Below are positions 20,645 to 33,601 of a DNA stretch of 64,000 nucleotides, one piece after another. This DNA is from Sporopachydermia quercuum (lineage: Eukaryota; Ascomycota; Sporopachydermiomycetes; Sporopachydermiales; Sporopachydermiaceae). The notes beneath the pieces are model-generated. The model was not told the DNA's origin. It searched no databases and saw only the letters and a list, made by a program, of their open reading frames with translations. Both the position numbers and the translations under genes were made by a program. The stretch spans positions 558,001 through 622,000 of the forward strand of contig BCGN01000006.1 in assembly GCA_001599295.1 (NCBI GenBank). Reading direction: 5' to 3'. How positions within the stretch are numbered: the first letter of the stretch is position 1; every line of letters starts with the position of its first letter.

Positions 20645-23600
20645 GATGGATGTTATATTGAAAAAGGGGATGTAAACTGACGAGGTTGATAAGAAACGCT
20701 TGTTCTATAAAAGGATCTTAAGAAGTTTGAGGAAGCAATAATCCTGTTTACTGAAAGATGGAAATCGTTGAATTCCAGTTTTTGTTTCTTGTCTTGTTTT
20801 AAAGCTGTTCCAGAAGATATCGGTGCTCTGCCAAATGCTATTGATACTTTCACAAGAGTGAAAGAGTGTCTCCGATGAACCTAGGCGACATATAGTAAAG
20901 CTAACTAACAATAAAGCAGCCTAAGAACTATGTAGAAAGCTCACTCGTGATCTAATAATTATCCAAAAAATATCAACTACTCAATAGTTTTCAATGAATA
21001 GCTTTTCTTCTTGCCTTGCAGTATTAATGAGTTTTCAGTATTCAGAATGAATTCAAATATTGTCTAGCGTTCTTATATATGTAGATGGATGTAGCACCTA
21101 TTTTAAAATACCTTCAAGCTTGTTAAGAATCACATCAACGGAATCCAAAAGGAATCAAAAAAAAAAGAGTTCAAGCGAAAGGGAAAAAGAGAACGGGGAA
21201 GATAAAATTTACTTCTCGACTATGCTTTATTCTAACCAGTTCATCAAACAATAGGAATTATAATTAGTTCAGTTGAAGGGGAAGATTATTCTGGTCTAGA
21301 TGCAATTGTAGATGGGAAAAATAACAGATAAATAAAGTTAGTAAGCTTTTTGAAGTTAAGATTATAAGCTTAAAGTTGCGGTTTAGTTTAGTGCGCCTTT
21401 AGCTCAGTTCAGTTGATGAGATTATTCTGAGTGCGGAGAGATCTAAAGGTTAATTAGACTTTTACTATGGCAGAAGTGAAACGAATCTCAATCTTATTTT
21501 AAACCTGCTTGATGAGCTTTTTTTGGGATACCGAATAGACTAGCGTAGTATCTTTATTGAAATTCATATGAAATTTGGTTGACGTTTTACTTTGACTATC
21601 TTCCATGTAATTCTTTGTGAAGAAAAACCTGATTCAAATATTTAAATTCAAAAAAAAGCCGAAAAACAGTGAAGATTGGTTGATTATTGTATAAGAAGAG
21701 AGGGTGTGTCTGAAATAAACGATAGCCTTTAATGACGAATTGAAGAACATTCTATGAAAAGGCAAGAGGGTGTTTGAAGTTCCTATCAGTTGAACTAGCC
21801 ATGATCATCGATTAATTCTTACTGTATCATTTCAAATCTCATCTCAATTGGGTGAAATCAACAAAATAAAGCTCTTTCTCTGAACCAGGAATCCCCATCT
21901 GTATGCCCGTCATCTTTATTAAAAATGGTTCGTATTGATAAATTAAGAACTAAGTTCCAAAACTTTAATGTAAAGTTTTTAACCCCGATGAGTAACAAGA
22001 CAAATGATATGATCTGTTTGTTGTTCCAAATTTGTTTATAACCAGAAACCTTAAGAAAACAAAGTTTTCCAAATAATTTTTGTTGCATGTTACTATTTAG
22101 CAAATGAGGATGTTTAAAATGGAAGCCGTTCATGTTATTTGCCATTGGAATATAATATTTCAAATAATTATCTGATTGTTGGGAGTTTTGGAGTGAGTGG
22201 GAGAGTATAGGATGAAGAATTAACATTAATAGGTCTGGTAATGACAGAGTAGTTTAACATAATAAATAAGCTGATAAGAGGAGTCAAAGGGTACTGAACA
22301 ATCAACATAACAATCCTTTCATCGGCATAAATAAAACCGTTGTATACTAGTTTTCACTACAAAGTTAGTGAAACAGTAACTACTTCATTCATTATAGCAA
22401 AGCTCTTGAGTGTATAACTAACTAGTGTAAAATATTAGTAACAGTATATAAAATTTGATGCATTGGAAAAAGAAATAATGAGTATAGAAGCAATTGACCT
22501 ATTTAGACACATCCTTATTCACAATAGAAAAAGGTTATTAGTTATGGTCAAAATCTATGCTCGAACTGTGCGAGGTTTCAAGACTATTTTCACGATCTTC
22601 ATCTTCAAACAAGTTTGAATGCATCGATCGGTGTCTCTGTCAAATATCAACTCTAAAAAGGAAAAGAGGAGCTAAAACTAAGAGAGAAGCCAAGAACTTT
22701 GAATTGAAGCTAGATATCTGACTTCTTTAAAATGAAGTCACAATCAGCTAATAAAACAAAAATGTGGAAAAGAAACAATTAATGAAAAGGAAGGTTTATT
22801 TTTCCTTTCACTGGAGATGTCATTCTCGCCAAAGATCTTAAATTTTCTATAGATTACATTGGTCCCTAAATAACCGTTAACAAAATTTATAGATAGCATT
22901 CACAACTACAAATTTCATTCTGTGACTGGCATCTTATGCCATCTATCATACTAGTAGGTTGTTAACAACCAACAATGTATACTTCATTTCAATCATTCCC
23001 AATTCTTCATTTTGATTGATCTGTCTCTTTATATAAACATTATTTGAAGNTCTCGTACATCTCGTGAACTCTGAACTATGAAATATGAGATTCATTCACT
23101 CAAGTAATTTTCTTCATGAATTCTACTTCCTTTGTAAGCTTTAGTTATATCGAAGAAGATAAGACACTTCCCAGTAACCTTTATTAGCAAGTAATTGCGT
23201 ATTAAATGCCGAAAATCGGAAAGGGATTAATATTGTTAAACAGGATTGCATTTGAAGAACGCTCAATGCAAACCTGCTTGTAAACTATAAATTGTAACTT
23301 AAACCTTAAAAGTATTATTTAGAGTGTCAAACGTTAAGACTGAATTCAATAAAAAACAAGTAGAATCCGCTTGCAAAGTTGATGCAGTTGTTTTATTACC
23401 GGTATTGACACCTTCCAAGATTGAAAGAGTACTGAAATTCTAATGTTGCAAAGAAAGGAAACTAACCCATAATTGAAACTTGGTAGTAAATGTCATCTCG
23501 GAAATAGATCAAATTAAAAATGGGCCGAGTTTTTATGAACAAAAATTGAAAATGAACGCCAAATGCAAAACATGGCCAAACTATAATTTAAGTTAGACTC

Positions 23601-26362
23601 TACCCCTCTACGATCTAACTTAAACCCTACAAGCATTTACGCTAAACGCTATTTACTTTTCGGCTCTCATTATTCAGTTTCTCTTGGAAGAAACTTATCT
23701 TATCTTGCCATGAGCAAGTAAGTAGTGATAATGAAGCAAATTATGAGGCAGTATTATGAAATAATGAACATATAAATAATAAGACTAGGCGGAGTTGCTA
23801 TTCTATGCAATTGTAATGGTGGTTCTCACTATAATTTCAAAATAAATGAGATCTTAGTAGTTAAGATTTCGAGATTAACATACAAATGATTGAGAGGTCG
23901 CTTACCTGCCAAAGCGTAACACCTTGTTACAGAGTTTTATATGAAAAATAACAGCTTTGTTTTGAAACAACTCTCCTCGTCAATAGGTGGGAACTGAAAA
24001 CTGCGGTTGATTTGAATATTTCTTCTAAATGCTTATCATNACCCTCATCATATACTTGCTCTTTCATCTTTAAGCATATTTATACTTGGGAGCTTCTGCT
24101 ATGCCGCAATGATTTCATAGGCTCTTAGCAAATCAATACTCCAAATAACTATTATTTTATTTTCAAATATCAACTACGTAGACACTAGACTGTCTTTCAA
24201 AGCGAGGAAGAAACAAAAAATTAGAAGTTCCAGTGCTTAAAGTGATTCAAGATGAGTGATAAAGTAAAGAAATACTAAATCAAAAGTATTTTTCGGTATG
24301 CTATTGCTTGAAGTAAATAGTAGGAAAGCAAAAACAGACACGAAGTCCATAAGTTATCATTCAACATAATGATAAAGTTTGCAGTTTACTCCTCACTTCA
24401 TGGCATGAAAAGTATTAACTGCCTTCCTGATGAATAGCTTAGTTACTTTGAACTAAAGTGCTTTTTTCGCTTAGCTGGTTAATGAATAACGCCCACCGCC
24501 TCTTTAACTCGTTCAAATTGTATTCACCATTTATATTTATTCAAAGAGTATATCATTTTCAAGTCCTTGTTGACTAACTTCTGACTCTATAATTAGATTT
24601 CATATTTTTCTGAACTAATGGTACCGAAATTTCAGTTCCTCTTGGATGAAATATTGAAATTCCTTCGCTGGCAATAGCTTGCTCCGGATTTGAGATTCTT
24701 CGTTTAATTCAAAATTTTCAACTGAAATNGTAGGCAAGTTCAGGTTATATTTCCCATATAAGGCCAAGCCTAGAGCTAATGACGTATAGTAAGATTAGTA
24801 GAGCTATAGTGAAACTATCATTGTAACTGTAGTTTTAATATACTTCTGATGCCATCAAATTATAAACAAATACAGGTAGAAAGTAGAATACCATGAGCTA
24901 AATTATTTCTTTGGAAACTAATTCCCATCTAAATCCAGATTAGTCGTCTTCGTATCTCTGGTTGATACTTTCAAGTGATAGCCAAAGAATACTCCTCATA
25001 ACTATATTCTTATATTCTACCGTTTCTACCTATTGATCTATACCTGGTATAGCAGAAGAAACTAGTTTCAACGTAGTTTTCTCCTTTTATAAAAATATCA
25101 CAGAAATACACAGCACTAAACTTGCCAAAATACATACCCTGACACAACGGAAGTACTTGCCATTACAATGCAAGTTATGGAATAAGTGGTCATAGGCATT
25201 TAACCAGAGAAAGCAATCAGTTACTTCGTTTATTCCTCAATCTTTCTTTCTATATTTTTCTCAGACAAAAAAAGAAACAAAAATTGGTTCCCGTAGGAAG
25301 AGGGGTGAATCATGAATCATAAATTATTATCACTGCATTATCTTCAAATCATTACAACAAAAGACCTAAGAAACAATACACATTGCTCATATTCATATAT
25401 GCAGGAAATTTTAAAGTTCAGAGAAAGTGTATATATGCTTTACCTGGGCAGTTGAACCTCAGTGAGGTGATCTCATGTGGCACTTGAATCTCGTATTGCT
25501 ATTTTAACGTTGAAGCTAAATTTGTTGTATGAAAAATGTTTGGATTGCCTGTTTGTGTTAATGAAGCAACAATGGAAGTTAGACAGCAAATACTATGGAA
25601 TATTTATCTTTTTACCTTCATATTTTTGAAAGTATCAGCTTGTACTTAGCTCTGTTTGGTAAAAGAATATATTCCAAACAATCGCCAAATTTTTACTATT
25701 CTTAGTACTTGTCACGAAACAGAAGAACAATAGTGAAGGTTAGGTAACCATATTTAAAGTTTGCACTTTAATTCCTAATGCAAACAATGCTATTAGTCCA
25801 TCTAGTCCCCTAGTGAAATCTCAGCGATCCCTTAAGGCACCTTGATCTCGCTCTTTTTTATTACTTCTCTTCTCTCAATGTTTTATTTTACTTTATTACT
25901 GCTTCTATCAATTCTAATGGAAGAGAAGCCTATGAAGGACAATCGGATAAGAAATAAGGGATTTGTAGATAATTCTTTGTGTCCATACTCATAATTGCTG
26001 TCTAATAGGGTGAAAAGGTATTACTCTTACTGAGTAGTAGATAGTACTGGATAAAAGCCACTAAAAATTAACCAACTAACCGTAATATCATTATATACAC
26101 GCATTATGAGAATAAAATATTCACGAACTAGATATTAAAAGTATTACACAACCATATATGTCATATACGCTATATACATCTACAGGATGAGTAACAGAAA
26201 CAGTAAAATATGATCGTATGGCCATAAGAACTAAGCATATCCAGCTCAAATGTCTATACATCTACAAAGATTTCTTCAATCAATAACAAATAACAAACTG
26301 ATCAATATTCAAATACTAGCACAAGTACTGAACTAGCATTGACCATCAAAGACAAATTTTCT
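20645..26362. other. 5.7-kb gene-poor region upstream of the PHO2-like gene
   Basis: Between the 5' end of the homeodomain gene and the 3' end of CPA2, both on the minus strand. I see only short open frames; the longest (21858-22226, minus, 122 codons) lacks any recognisable motif. No tRNA, LTR ends or tandem array is evident. AT-rich with many homopolymer runs. It could be an extended promoter of the homeodomain gene, hold non-coding RNA, or hide strongly decayed sequence. Confidence 0.5.
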
Positions 26363-29300
26363 TTANACAGGTTTTCCTCCAATCCATTCACTCCATCTCC
26401 TAACTTCAGATGGGATACCTTCATGAAGTTTTTCAGGAAGTTTCTCCTTAACTGCTTGAGCAAACAATAAACTAGTATTAGGTTCATTGAACAAAGGAAT
26501 AGCAAAATCAATAGCATTTCTTCTCATAACATAATCCTCATCCAATAAATCCTCAGCTCTAGCCTTCGCCAAATTAAATACTGCTTGAATGTCATACTTT
26601 TGGAAAACTTCCCGTAACTTTCTCTTATCATTCTTAGGGAATTCAATAACAGTGATTTGGCTACCTTGAGGTAAATAGCTTTCCAAGTACTTCTTAACTG
26701 GTGCTGAAGCAACACAGATATTATAACCAAGAGGAGCTAAAATATTTACAATATCACCAAGTTTGGAATTCTCCAAATCACCACCAAACAAAATTGATCC
26801 GGGAGGAGTAGGTAATTTGAAATTCATTGTAGCTTGAATAGAACTCCAATAGGCTTCAATCACATCTTTACCAAAGCAAGCAACTTCACCTGTAGATGCC
26901 ATTTCAACTCCTAAGAAAGGATCTGCACCAGCAAGCCGGGTGAATGAAAACTGAGGAACTTTAGTAGCAACATAGTCATATTTCTTTGCCATCAAGTCAA
27001 CAGGTTCAGGAATATCTTTCTTCAATAAAGCTTTAGTCGCAACGTCAATGAAGTTTACTCCCAATACCTTAGAAACAAATGGGAAAGATCTTGAAGCACG
27101 AATATTACATTCAATAACTTTCAATTCAGGATATTCGGGATTTGTAGGAACATCATTTTTGATGATTTGCATATTGAAAGGACCAGTTATTTTCCACGCA
27201 GCAGCTACTTTATCAGCAATTTCCTTGACTCTGGCCATCACAGAATCTGATAAATTAGCAGGTGGTAAAACTAACGTAGCATCACCAGAATGGATACCGG
27301 CGTTCTCAACATGTTCAGATACAGCATGAACCAAAACTTTACCATTAGCAGCAACGGCATCAACATCAATTTCTTGGGCACCTTCAATGAACTTAGAAAT
27401 AACAACAGGATGCTCAGGTGAAACATCGGCTGCCAAACTAAGCTTGGTTTCTAATTCTTCATCACTTCTGATAACTGACATAGCAGCGCCAGAAAGAACA
27501 TATGAAGGTCTACATAAAACTGGGAATCCAACAGCTGATGCAAATTGTTTAGCAGCATCTAAAGAGCTCAATTCTTTCCATGCAGGTTGATCAACTCCAA
27601 GGGAATCCAAAATTGATGAGAACTTATGTCTATCTTCAGCCTTATCGATATCTTCAGGATTAGTACCTAAGATTCTTGCTCCGGATTGCTGTAATTTCAA
27701 TGCAATGTTTTGAGGTAATTGACCACCAACAGATACAACTACACCTTGAGAGTTTTCTAATTCGTAAATATCCATAACTCTTTCAAATGATAGCTCTTCG
27801 AAGTACAATCTATCGACTTCATCAAAGTCAGTAGAAACCGTCTCAGGATTGTAGTTGATCATGATGGTCTTCTTTCCAACATCACGTAAAGCTCTTGCAG
27901 TAGCAACAGCACACCAATCAAACTCAACAGACGATCCAATTCTATAAACGCCAGAGCCTAAAACCATAGTTCCGTGTTCATCAAATTTAACATCATGTTC
28001 AGATGCATTATATGTAGTATAAAGATAATTGGTATCGGCAGGGAATTCAGCAGCTAAAGTATCAATCTTCTTCACAAAAGGTAAAACCCCAAATGATTGT
28101 CTGCGAGCTCTAACTTCTAATTCACTTGATCCAACAGCCAATGCAATTTGCTTATCTGAGAATCCTAATTTCTTTGCTCTAAGAACCAAATCATGAGTTA
28201 AACCAAATAATGAGCCAATTTTCTCTAATTCTCTCTGCATATTAACAATATTCATCAACTTATAAAGAAACCATTTATCAATCTTAGTTAATTCATGAAC
28301 TCTATCCACAGTATAGTTTTCATGTAATAAAGCTTGACCAACAGCCAACCATCTACGATCAGTTGGATTGCTTAAAGCTTCATCTAAATTTTCAAACTCA
28401 CCACCTTGGAACCCAATGAAACCAGGATCAACTTGCCTAATAGCCTTTTGGAAGGATTCTTCAAAAGTTCTACCAATAGCCATAACTTCACCAACTGATT
28501 TCATAGATGATCCAATTTCACGATTGACATGTTGGAACTTGCTCAAATCCCATCTGGGGATCTTAGTAACCATATAATCAAGACTTGGTTCAAAGTTAGC
28601 TGATGTAGTCTTGGTAACAGGATTAGGCAATTCAGGTAATGTATGTCCTAAAGCAATCTTAGCAGCAGTATAAGCTAAAGGGTAACCAGTAGCTTTAGAA
28701 GCTAAAGCAGAAGATCTAGAAAGACGAGCATTGACCTCAATTACTCTATAATCTAATCCATCGGGTTGTAAAGAGTATTGAACGTTACATTCACCAACGA
28801 CACCTAAATGACGAATAATCTTAATAGCAGCTGATCTTAGCATATGATACTCTTCATCAGAAAGAGTTTGAGAAGGAGCAACGACAATTGAATCACCAGT
28901 GTGAATACCTAAAGGATCAAAGTTTTCCATATTACAAACAGTAATACAGTTACCAACTCTATCTCTAACTACTTCGTATTCGACCTCTTTCCAGCCTTTC
29001 AATGATTTTTCAACAAGGATTTGTGGTGCCAAAGAAAGAGATTGAGAAGCTAGATTACGTAATTCGTCTTCATTATTAGCGAAACCTGAACCGAGACCAC
29101 CTAAAGCATAAGCAGATCTTACAATGATAGGATAACCGACCACTTCAGCAGCCTTCAAAGCATCATCAACAGTATCAACAGCAATTGATTCGGCAATAGG
29201 AATATTAATTTCTTTTAAAGCATTAGCAAATAAATCACGATCTTCTGAAGTTTCTAAAGTCTTTATTGGAGTTCCTAACACTTTCACGCCATACCTCTCA

Positions 29301-29857
29301 AATACTCCCATTTTATCCAGTTGAACACCTACATTAAGACCAGTTTGACCACCAAATGTAAGTAAAATACCATCAGGTTTCTCTCGTTCAATAATATATA
29401 TGATGTATTCAGGAGTGACAGGTAAATAATAAACTTCATCAGCTAAAGAGTGAGAAGTTTGATTTGTTGCAATATTAGGATTGATCAAAATAGCTTTCTT
29501 GTTTGCCTCTTTCAGAGCTTTAATAGCTTGAGAACCTGAATAATCGAATTCTCCAGCTTGACCAATTGAAAGACCTCCTGAACCAATAACTAAAACTGTA
29601 GAAACATCGACAAGATTTGTAGCATTTTCATCAGTGAATCCTTTTAAAATTCCAGCTCCCGCATAAGTAAGCGCTTGTTTTTTCTGTTCACTAGCAATTA
29701 ACGAAGCAGTGGTTAATGAAAATTTTCTATCAATACTCTTTGAAAGAATAGGCTTTGATGTGATAGTTTTATTAGTTAAAACTCTTCCTTTCAACCCCAC
29801 TAATGAGGAGAAACTCCGAACACTTGGCAGGACGTTTCTAACTGATGTCTTAAGCAT
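26363..29857 (-). CDS. CPA2: Carbamoyl-phosphate synthase, arginine-specific, large subunit
   Basis: Makes carbamoyl phosphate for arginine synthesis, using ammonia passed from the Cpa1 glutaminase subunit, bicarbonate and two ATP. It has 1164 aa, ending GGKPV (the N at 26366 is a GTN third base). Two homologous synthetase halves are seen: one from about residue 85 (VLVIGSGGLSIGQAGEFDYS, NPNIATNQTS) and one from about 625 (VLGSGVYRIGSSVEFDW, NYNPETVSTDFDE). Each has an ATP-grasp fold, including IEVNARLSRSSALASK and IECNIRASRSFPFVSK. The short C-terminal MGS-like domain follows about residue 1020. Identity to yeast Cpa2 is very high. The first 70 residues are unlike Saccharomyces: Arg/Ser-rich and almost free of acids, typical of a mitochondrial presequence. 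Start ATG 29857. Confidence 0.98.
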   Translation of the reverse strand: MLKTSVRNVLPSVRSFSSLVGLKGRVLTNKTITSKPILSKSIDRKFSLTTASLIASEQKKQALTYAGAGILKGFTDENATNLVDVSTVLVIGSGGLSIGQAGEFDYSGSQAIKALKEANKKAILINPNIATNQTSHSLADEVYYLPVTPEYIIYIIEREKPDGILLTFGGQTGLNVGVQLDKMGVFERYGVKVLGTPIKTLETSEDRDLFANALKEINIPIAESIAVDTVDDALKAAEVVGYPIIVRSAYALGGLGSGFANNEDELRNLASQSLSLAPQILVEKSLKGWKEVEYEVVRDRVGNCITVCNMENFDPLGIHTGDSIVVAPSQTLSDEEYHMLRSAAIKIIRHLGVVGECNVQYSLQPDGLDYRVIEVNARLSRSSALASKATGYPLAYTAAKIALGHTLPELPNPVTKTTSANFEPSLDYMVTKIPRWDLSKFQHVNREIGSSMKSVGEVMAIGRTFEESFQKAIRQVDPGFIGFQGGEFENLDEALSNPTDRRWLAVGQALLHENYTVDRVHELTKIDKWFLYKLMNIVNMQRELEKIGSLFGLTHDLVLRAKKLGFSDKQIALAVGSSELEVRARRQSFGVLPFVKKIDTLAAEFPADTNYLYTTYNASEHDVKFDEHGTMVLGSGVYRIGSSVEFDWCAVATARALRDVGKKTIMINYNPETVSTDFDEVDRLYFEELSFERVMDIYELENSQGVVVSVGGQLPQNIALKLQQSGARILGTNPEDIDKAEDRHKFSSILDSLGVDQPAWKELSSLDAAKQFASAVGFPVLCRPSYVLSGAAMSVIRSDEELETKLSLAADVSPEHPVVISKFIEGAQEIDVDAVAANGKVLVHAVSEHVENAGIHSGDATLVLPPANLSDSVMARVKEIADKVAAAWKITGPFNMQIIKNDVPTNPEYPELKVIECNIRASRSFPFVSKVLGVNFIDVATKALLKKDIPEPVDLMAKKYDYVATKVPQFSFTRLAGADPFLGVEMASTGEVACFGKDVIEAYWSSIQATMNFKLPTPPGSILFGGDLENSKLGDIVNILAPLGYNICVASAPVKKYLESYLPQGSQITVIEFPKNDKRKLREVFQKYDIQAVFNLAKARAEDLLDEDYVMRRNAIDFAIPLFNEPNTSLLFAQAVKEKLPEKLHEGIPSEVRRWSEWIGGKPX

Positions 29858-31636
29858 TATAGTGATTGCTGTTGTTAATAATTACAGGGTTAGCTCCTTG
29901 TATGATAATGTTCCACAGATTTTCCTTCTCTACTAATCCATGTATCCACATCAAGAAGTAAAGGAAGCAAATAACAATTGACTACTTATACTATATATAA
30001 GTCAATCTAAATCCAACAATTGAATCCAATCCTTTATTTAATGCACCAAAGTATCGATTAAATCACTCGTTATTTATTCACTAGCATGAATAGTAGTATG
30101 AACAGTATAGCAAGTATCTCTTCTGATCTCCTCAATACCAGTAAATCAATAATCAACTAACCAAGATAATAAGAATAAAACCAACTAACTGAAAAAACCA
30201 ATTGGCAATTCAGATGCAAATCAACAACTTATTTACTTAGCTAGTTTGTTCGTATGGTAGTTAGCTTTGCTTGTCAAACAATTTGTTGATTTTAGTCTAT
30301 TCAACAGTACTTAAAAGTTATAAAAAAACATTTTTTCAGATGATTTGGTTTCCTTTTCATCCATTCCTCTGATTATTTATGAATCACCGACTATTTTTTT
30401 CCACTTTTTTAGCTTTTTTTCCTTCATTTTTTCATGGAGTTGATGAAATTTTTAAGGTTTGATATAATGTTCGAAGTTTAATTTCAGAATAGGAAATATT
30501 ATGGGATGTTCAGGAGAGAGGAGGGAAGGAGGGAGATTTAATTGTTGAGAATTTGATTGATAATTGAATGATATTACTAGTTTGAAGTGTATGGTACCGC
30601 GTTGATAGTTCTAGGTAGCTTTGGGTAAAGTTTGAAGACATTTGAAGCTCAGACTGGTGCATTTCTGGTATGTCATAGAGATGGAGCTTGTGGCTAGTAG
30701 AGAAGTGTGTGCATACTTAGTAAGAACGATGGAAAGTATATCAAATTCCCAAATCGCTAACAGCAGATAGAAATATTTGGGCTCTTTGAGTGGTATTTTT
30801 GTATTTTATTGTAATTTTGGTACTTCATTTGGTTTAATCGTACTCTTTTGTCAGAGAAATTAGGCATTCTTATAGAGAAATGATAATTAGAGTTATCGAC
30901 TATGCAGGATTAATACATCTACGTACAGTACACCTGCATTATAGAGTCCATCCAAACACATCCGAAANATATACTCAAACGGTTAATAAAACAAGATGTT
31001 ATACATCCAAATCAGCAGAAGCTTGTCTATCTCTTTCCAGAATTTACCTCAACTACTTACTCATTTTTTATTGCGATGTCCCCGCATCTTTATATGAGTA
31101 TCTAACGAAAAATAGTTATTCTTGTTGAATATTACCCGGCCGCCTGAACACAAATTTCTGCTTAAATAAAATTAAGTTTCGGTGATTGAGAATAAGGTTT
31201 TCACTCAAAATTTATCTCCAGAAATCTGATCCTTCGCATTCTCATATATTTCATTGTATACAATAATATATCAAACATCAAAGACGATGATAAAGTGAGC
31301 TTACAAACCGTTGGAAACAGTTAAACATGATACGAATAAGCTAGTTTGTTTTTATTTTCGAAAGGTTGTAAAGCTCAGCTGTAAGCTCAATTACTCTTTG
31401 GTCAGTAGGCCCTGCCAGGAAATTCATGAAAAATCTATTTACTCTTTGAAACATAAAACATTACACTTTCGGTGTTCAAAATTCAATTTATTGACAAATT
31501 AAGAATCGAGAGATGGGTTTGCCCAATATGTAACCTAGAAGTAGTCGGCTTCTGTGAAGTGTATCTAGAATGATTCCTATTTCAGATCCTGAGTTTGAAA
31601 TAGCCTAGTAATTGCAATATTGGATACTTATGATTG

Positions 31637-31645
31637 ATGAGTCAT
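31637..31645. promoter_or_regulatory. Possible Gcn4/AP-1-type site
   Basis: The palindrome ATGAGTCAT matches the optimal Gcn4 site, and CPA2 is a classic general-control gene. It lies about 1.8 kb upstream of the CPA2 ATG, which is far for a yeast activator site, so chance is a real alternative. Confidence 0.25.
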
Positions 31646-33576
31646 AAGGTAGAGGCACTACTCCAATTCAGATCTTATTTATTATCTAAGCTTTATTTCA
31701 ACTTATTTATTCATTGACATACTGATTTATCCTGTGTTCAAGCATAAACTGGAAAAATTGCTTATCACATTATTGCTATTTAATTAACGGTCTGAGTTTC
31801 TCCTCTCAAACAGGTGACATGTTTTCCAGTTTAAAATTATCCTTCTCATTTACTCTCAAACTTCCATTTTTCTCTCTATACGGGATATTTACTGAATTCC
31901 AATTATTTTCTTATGATCAACAACACGCTTATGCTAGTAAGGTCATTAAATTACCGTAATTCATTTCATCTCTCTGGCCCTTAAAGAATCAGCCACTAGC
32001 GTGTTACCCAGTAAACATTTGTCGTCGGTTCAATGCAGGCTAATTGTAATCCAATTAGTCAAAGGTTTCTCATTCTTTCACTTCTCATTCTAGTTTTCTA
32101 GTTTCCATCACTTTTGATGATAATTTTTTTTCATTTTTACTCTTTCAATTGTCAACTGATAGGAAATACTTATTTATCTACATTGGTGAAATTTCCTCAT
32201 AGTAATCAAAAATTTCAATCTCAGTACCTGTGATTCCCTATTTCGGCAATTTACGAGATAAGGTGAATGTAAGTGTATGCGAGAATCATGTATGGGGATG
32301 GCACTGGAGACAAACGTATGGCGCAGTACATTCATTACAAGGCTTCCCAAACAAGACTCACAAGAGAAGTACTTGAAGTACATAATAAACCCACTTAAAG
32401 TAGGAATTAGAAGAATAAACTGATAGTGTTTTGAAAGTAATGTAATTATGTATGGAAGTAGTTGCTTTTCTTTAATAAATATCTAAAAACGCTTGAAAAG
32501 TCCTCCTCCAACGATTCATACTCAAATCTCCCATATACCCCCTGCAATATATTCTACTTCGGGGGTATCTCTAAAGATAGTGAAATTCTCACTAATAATG
32601 GCACTAAATACGGTCGTNCAGCCCTTTTCTTTTTCAACTTTAATTCCAGTATTTTCCTTATGCATTTTTCTTTAAAACACCAAAAATTTGAAAATAAGAA
32701 TAATTGTTTTATTTATTCTGCTGATGCTATGATTAATCTTCCGATTTCCCCAACATCTCTTTATTTCTCCTCTCAGCTTCATCTATGCATCTTCAGCATA
32801 GCACCACATATTACTGCCTTCTTCATGCATATTGCTTCGCCCGGTTCCCAAACCTTATTCTGCCAACCCGCACCACAATTCGCAAAAAGCTCTTGAGACA
32901 AATCAACAAACAACTGTGACTTCTGCTGCAGGTGTTTTGTATGGTACACACCATCATGCTACTATAATCAACAGAGCATCTAGTTTCCATATTATTTTAG
33001 ACATAATTAAATAATAGATTAATATTCATCGACCCATTTAACGCCTAGCTAACTGATAAAACCGTATACTTGGCGTGTGAACTAAGCCTCAACACTCAAC
33101 ACTAAAGGTAATGAATGTAATGTACTCACTATCTGTATATTTAACACTTACTTACAGGTACGTTACTTACTAAATATACAGCAAGCATAAAATAGCATTG
33201 CTTTGGTATACTACTTATCGGCACCAACAAAACAGAGATATTAAGTGATAAATAAGTTGTTTATCGCTAGTAACAGAAGTTCGCGATAAATTGAGACTAA
33301 ACGGAAGGTGAGAAAGATAAGAAGCAAATACATTTTTGCTTGGTAAATTAGTGTTACGATAATAGTAATATTAGTATAAAATAGCCACTCGTTTCATATT
33401 TAATTTTTGGATTATTGGATTGTTTATCAATTGTTACAAGAAAACCTGTATTTCAACAGCTCAAGAGAGATATCTGATTTCTTTGCATGGTAGATCAAAA
33501 AGATAGTTGATCTCAATTCGTTTGATTGCATGTCGGTCTGGTTTGTCTTGTTGTCAGTTCATAACGTCAAAACAAA

Positions 33577-33601
33577 GATTTGATTTGATTTGATTTGATT
33601 T
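33577..33601. repeat. GATTT microsatellite, 5 copies
   Basis: Five perfect GATTT units about 250 bp upstream of the DNF3 start. Confidence 0.9.

Noticed and set aside
21393-21460. tRNA-like start (GCGCCTTTAGCTCAGTTCAG)
   Set aside because: Resembles an A box, but there is no anticodon arm, T arm, B box or terminator.
21858-22226. 122-codon minus-strand open frame in the 5.7-kb gap
   Set aside because: About one such frame is expected by chance in 64 kb of this composition; no recognisable domain.
23707-23723. ATGAGCAA followed by GTAAGT, like a tiny first exon
   Set aside because: No downstream exon with protein character could be found; GTAAGT is expected by chance many times in the window.
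32462-32896. 144-codon open frame between CPA2 and DNF3
   Set aside because: No ATG at its start, no motif, pyrimidine-rich strand with naturally few stops; near the length expected by chance in this AT-rich DNA.
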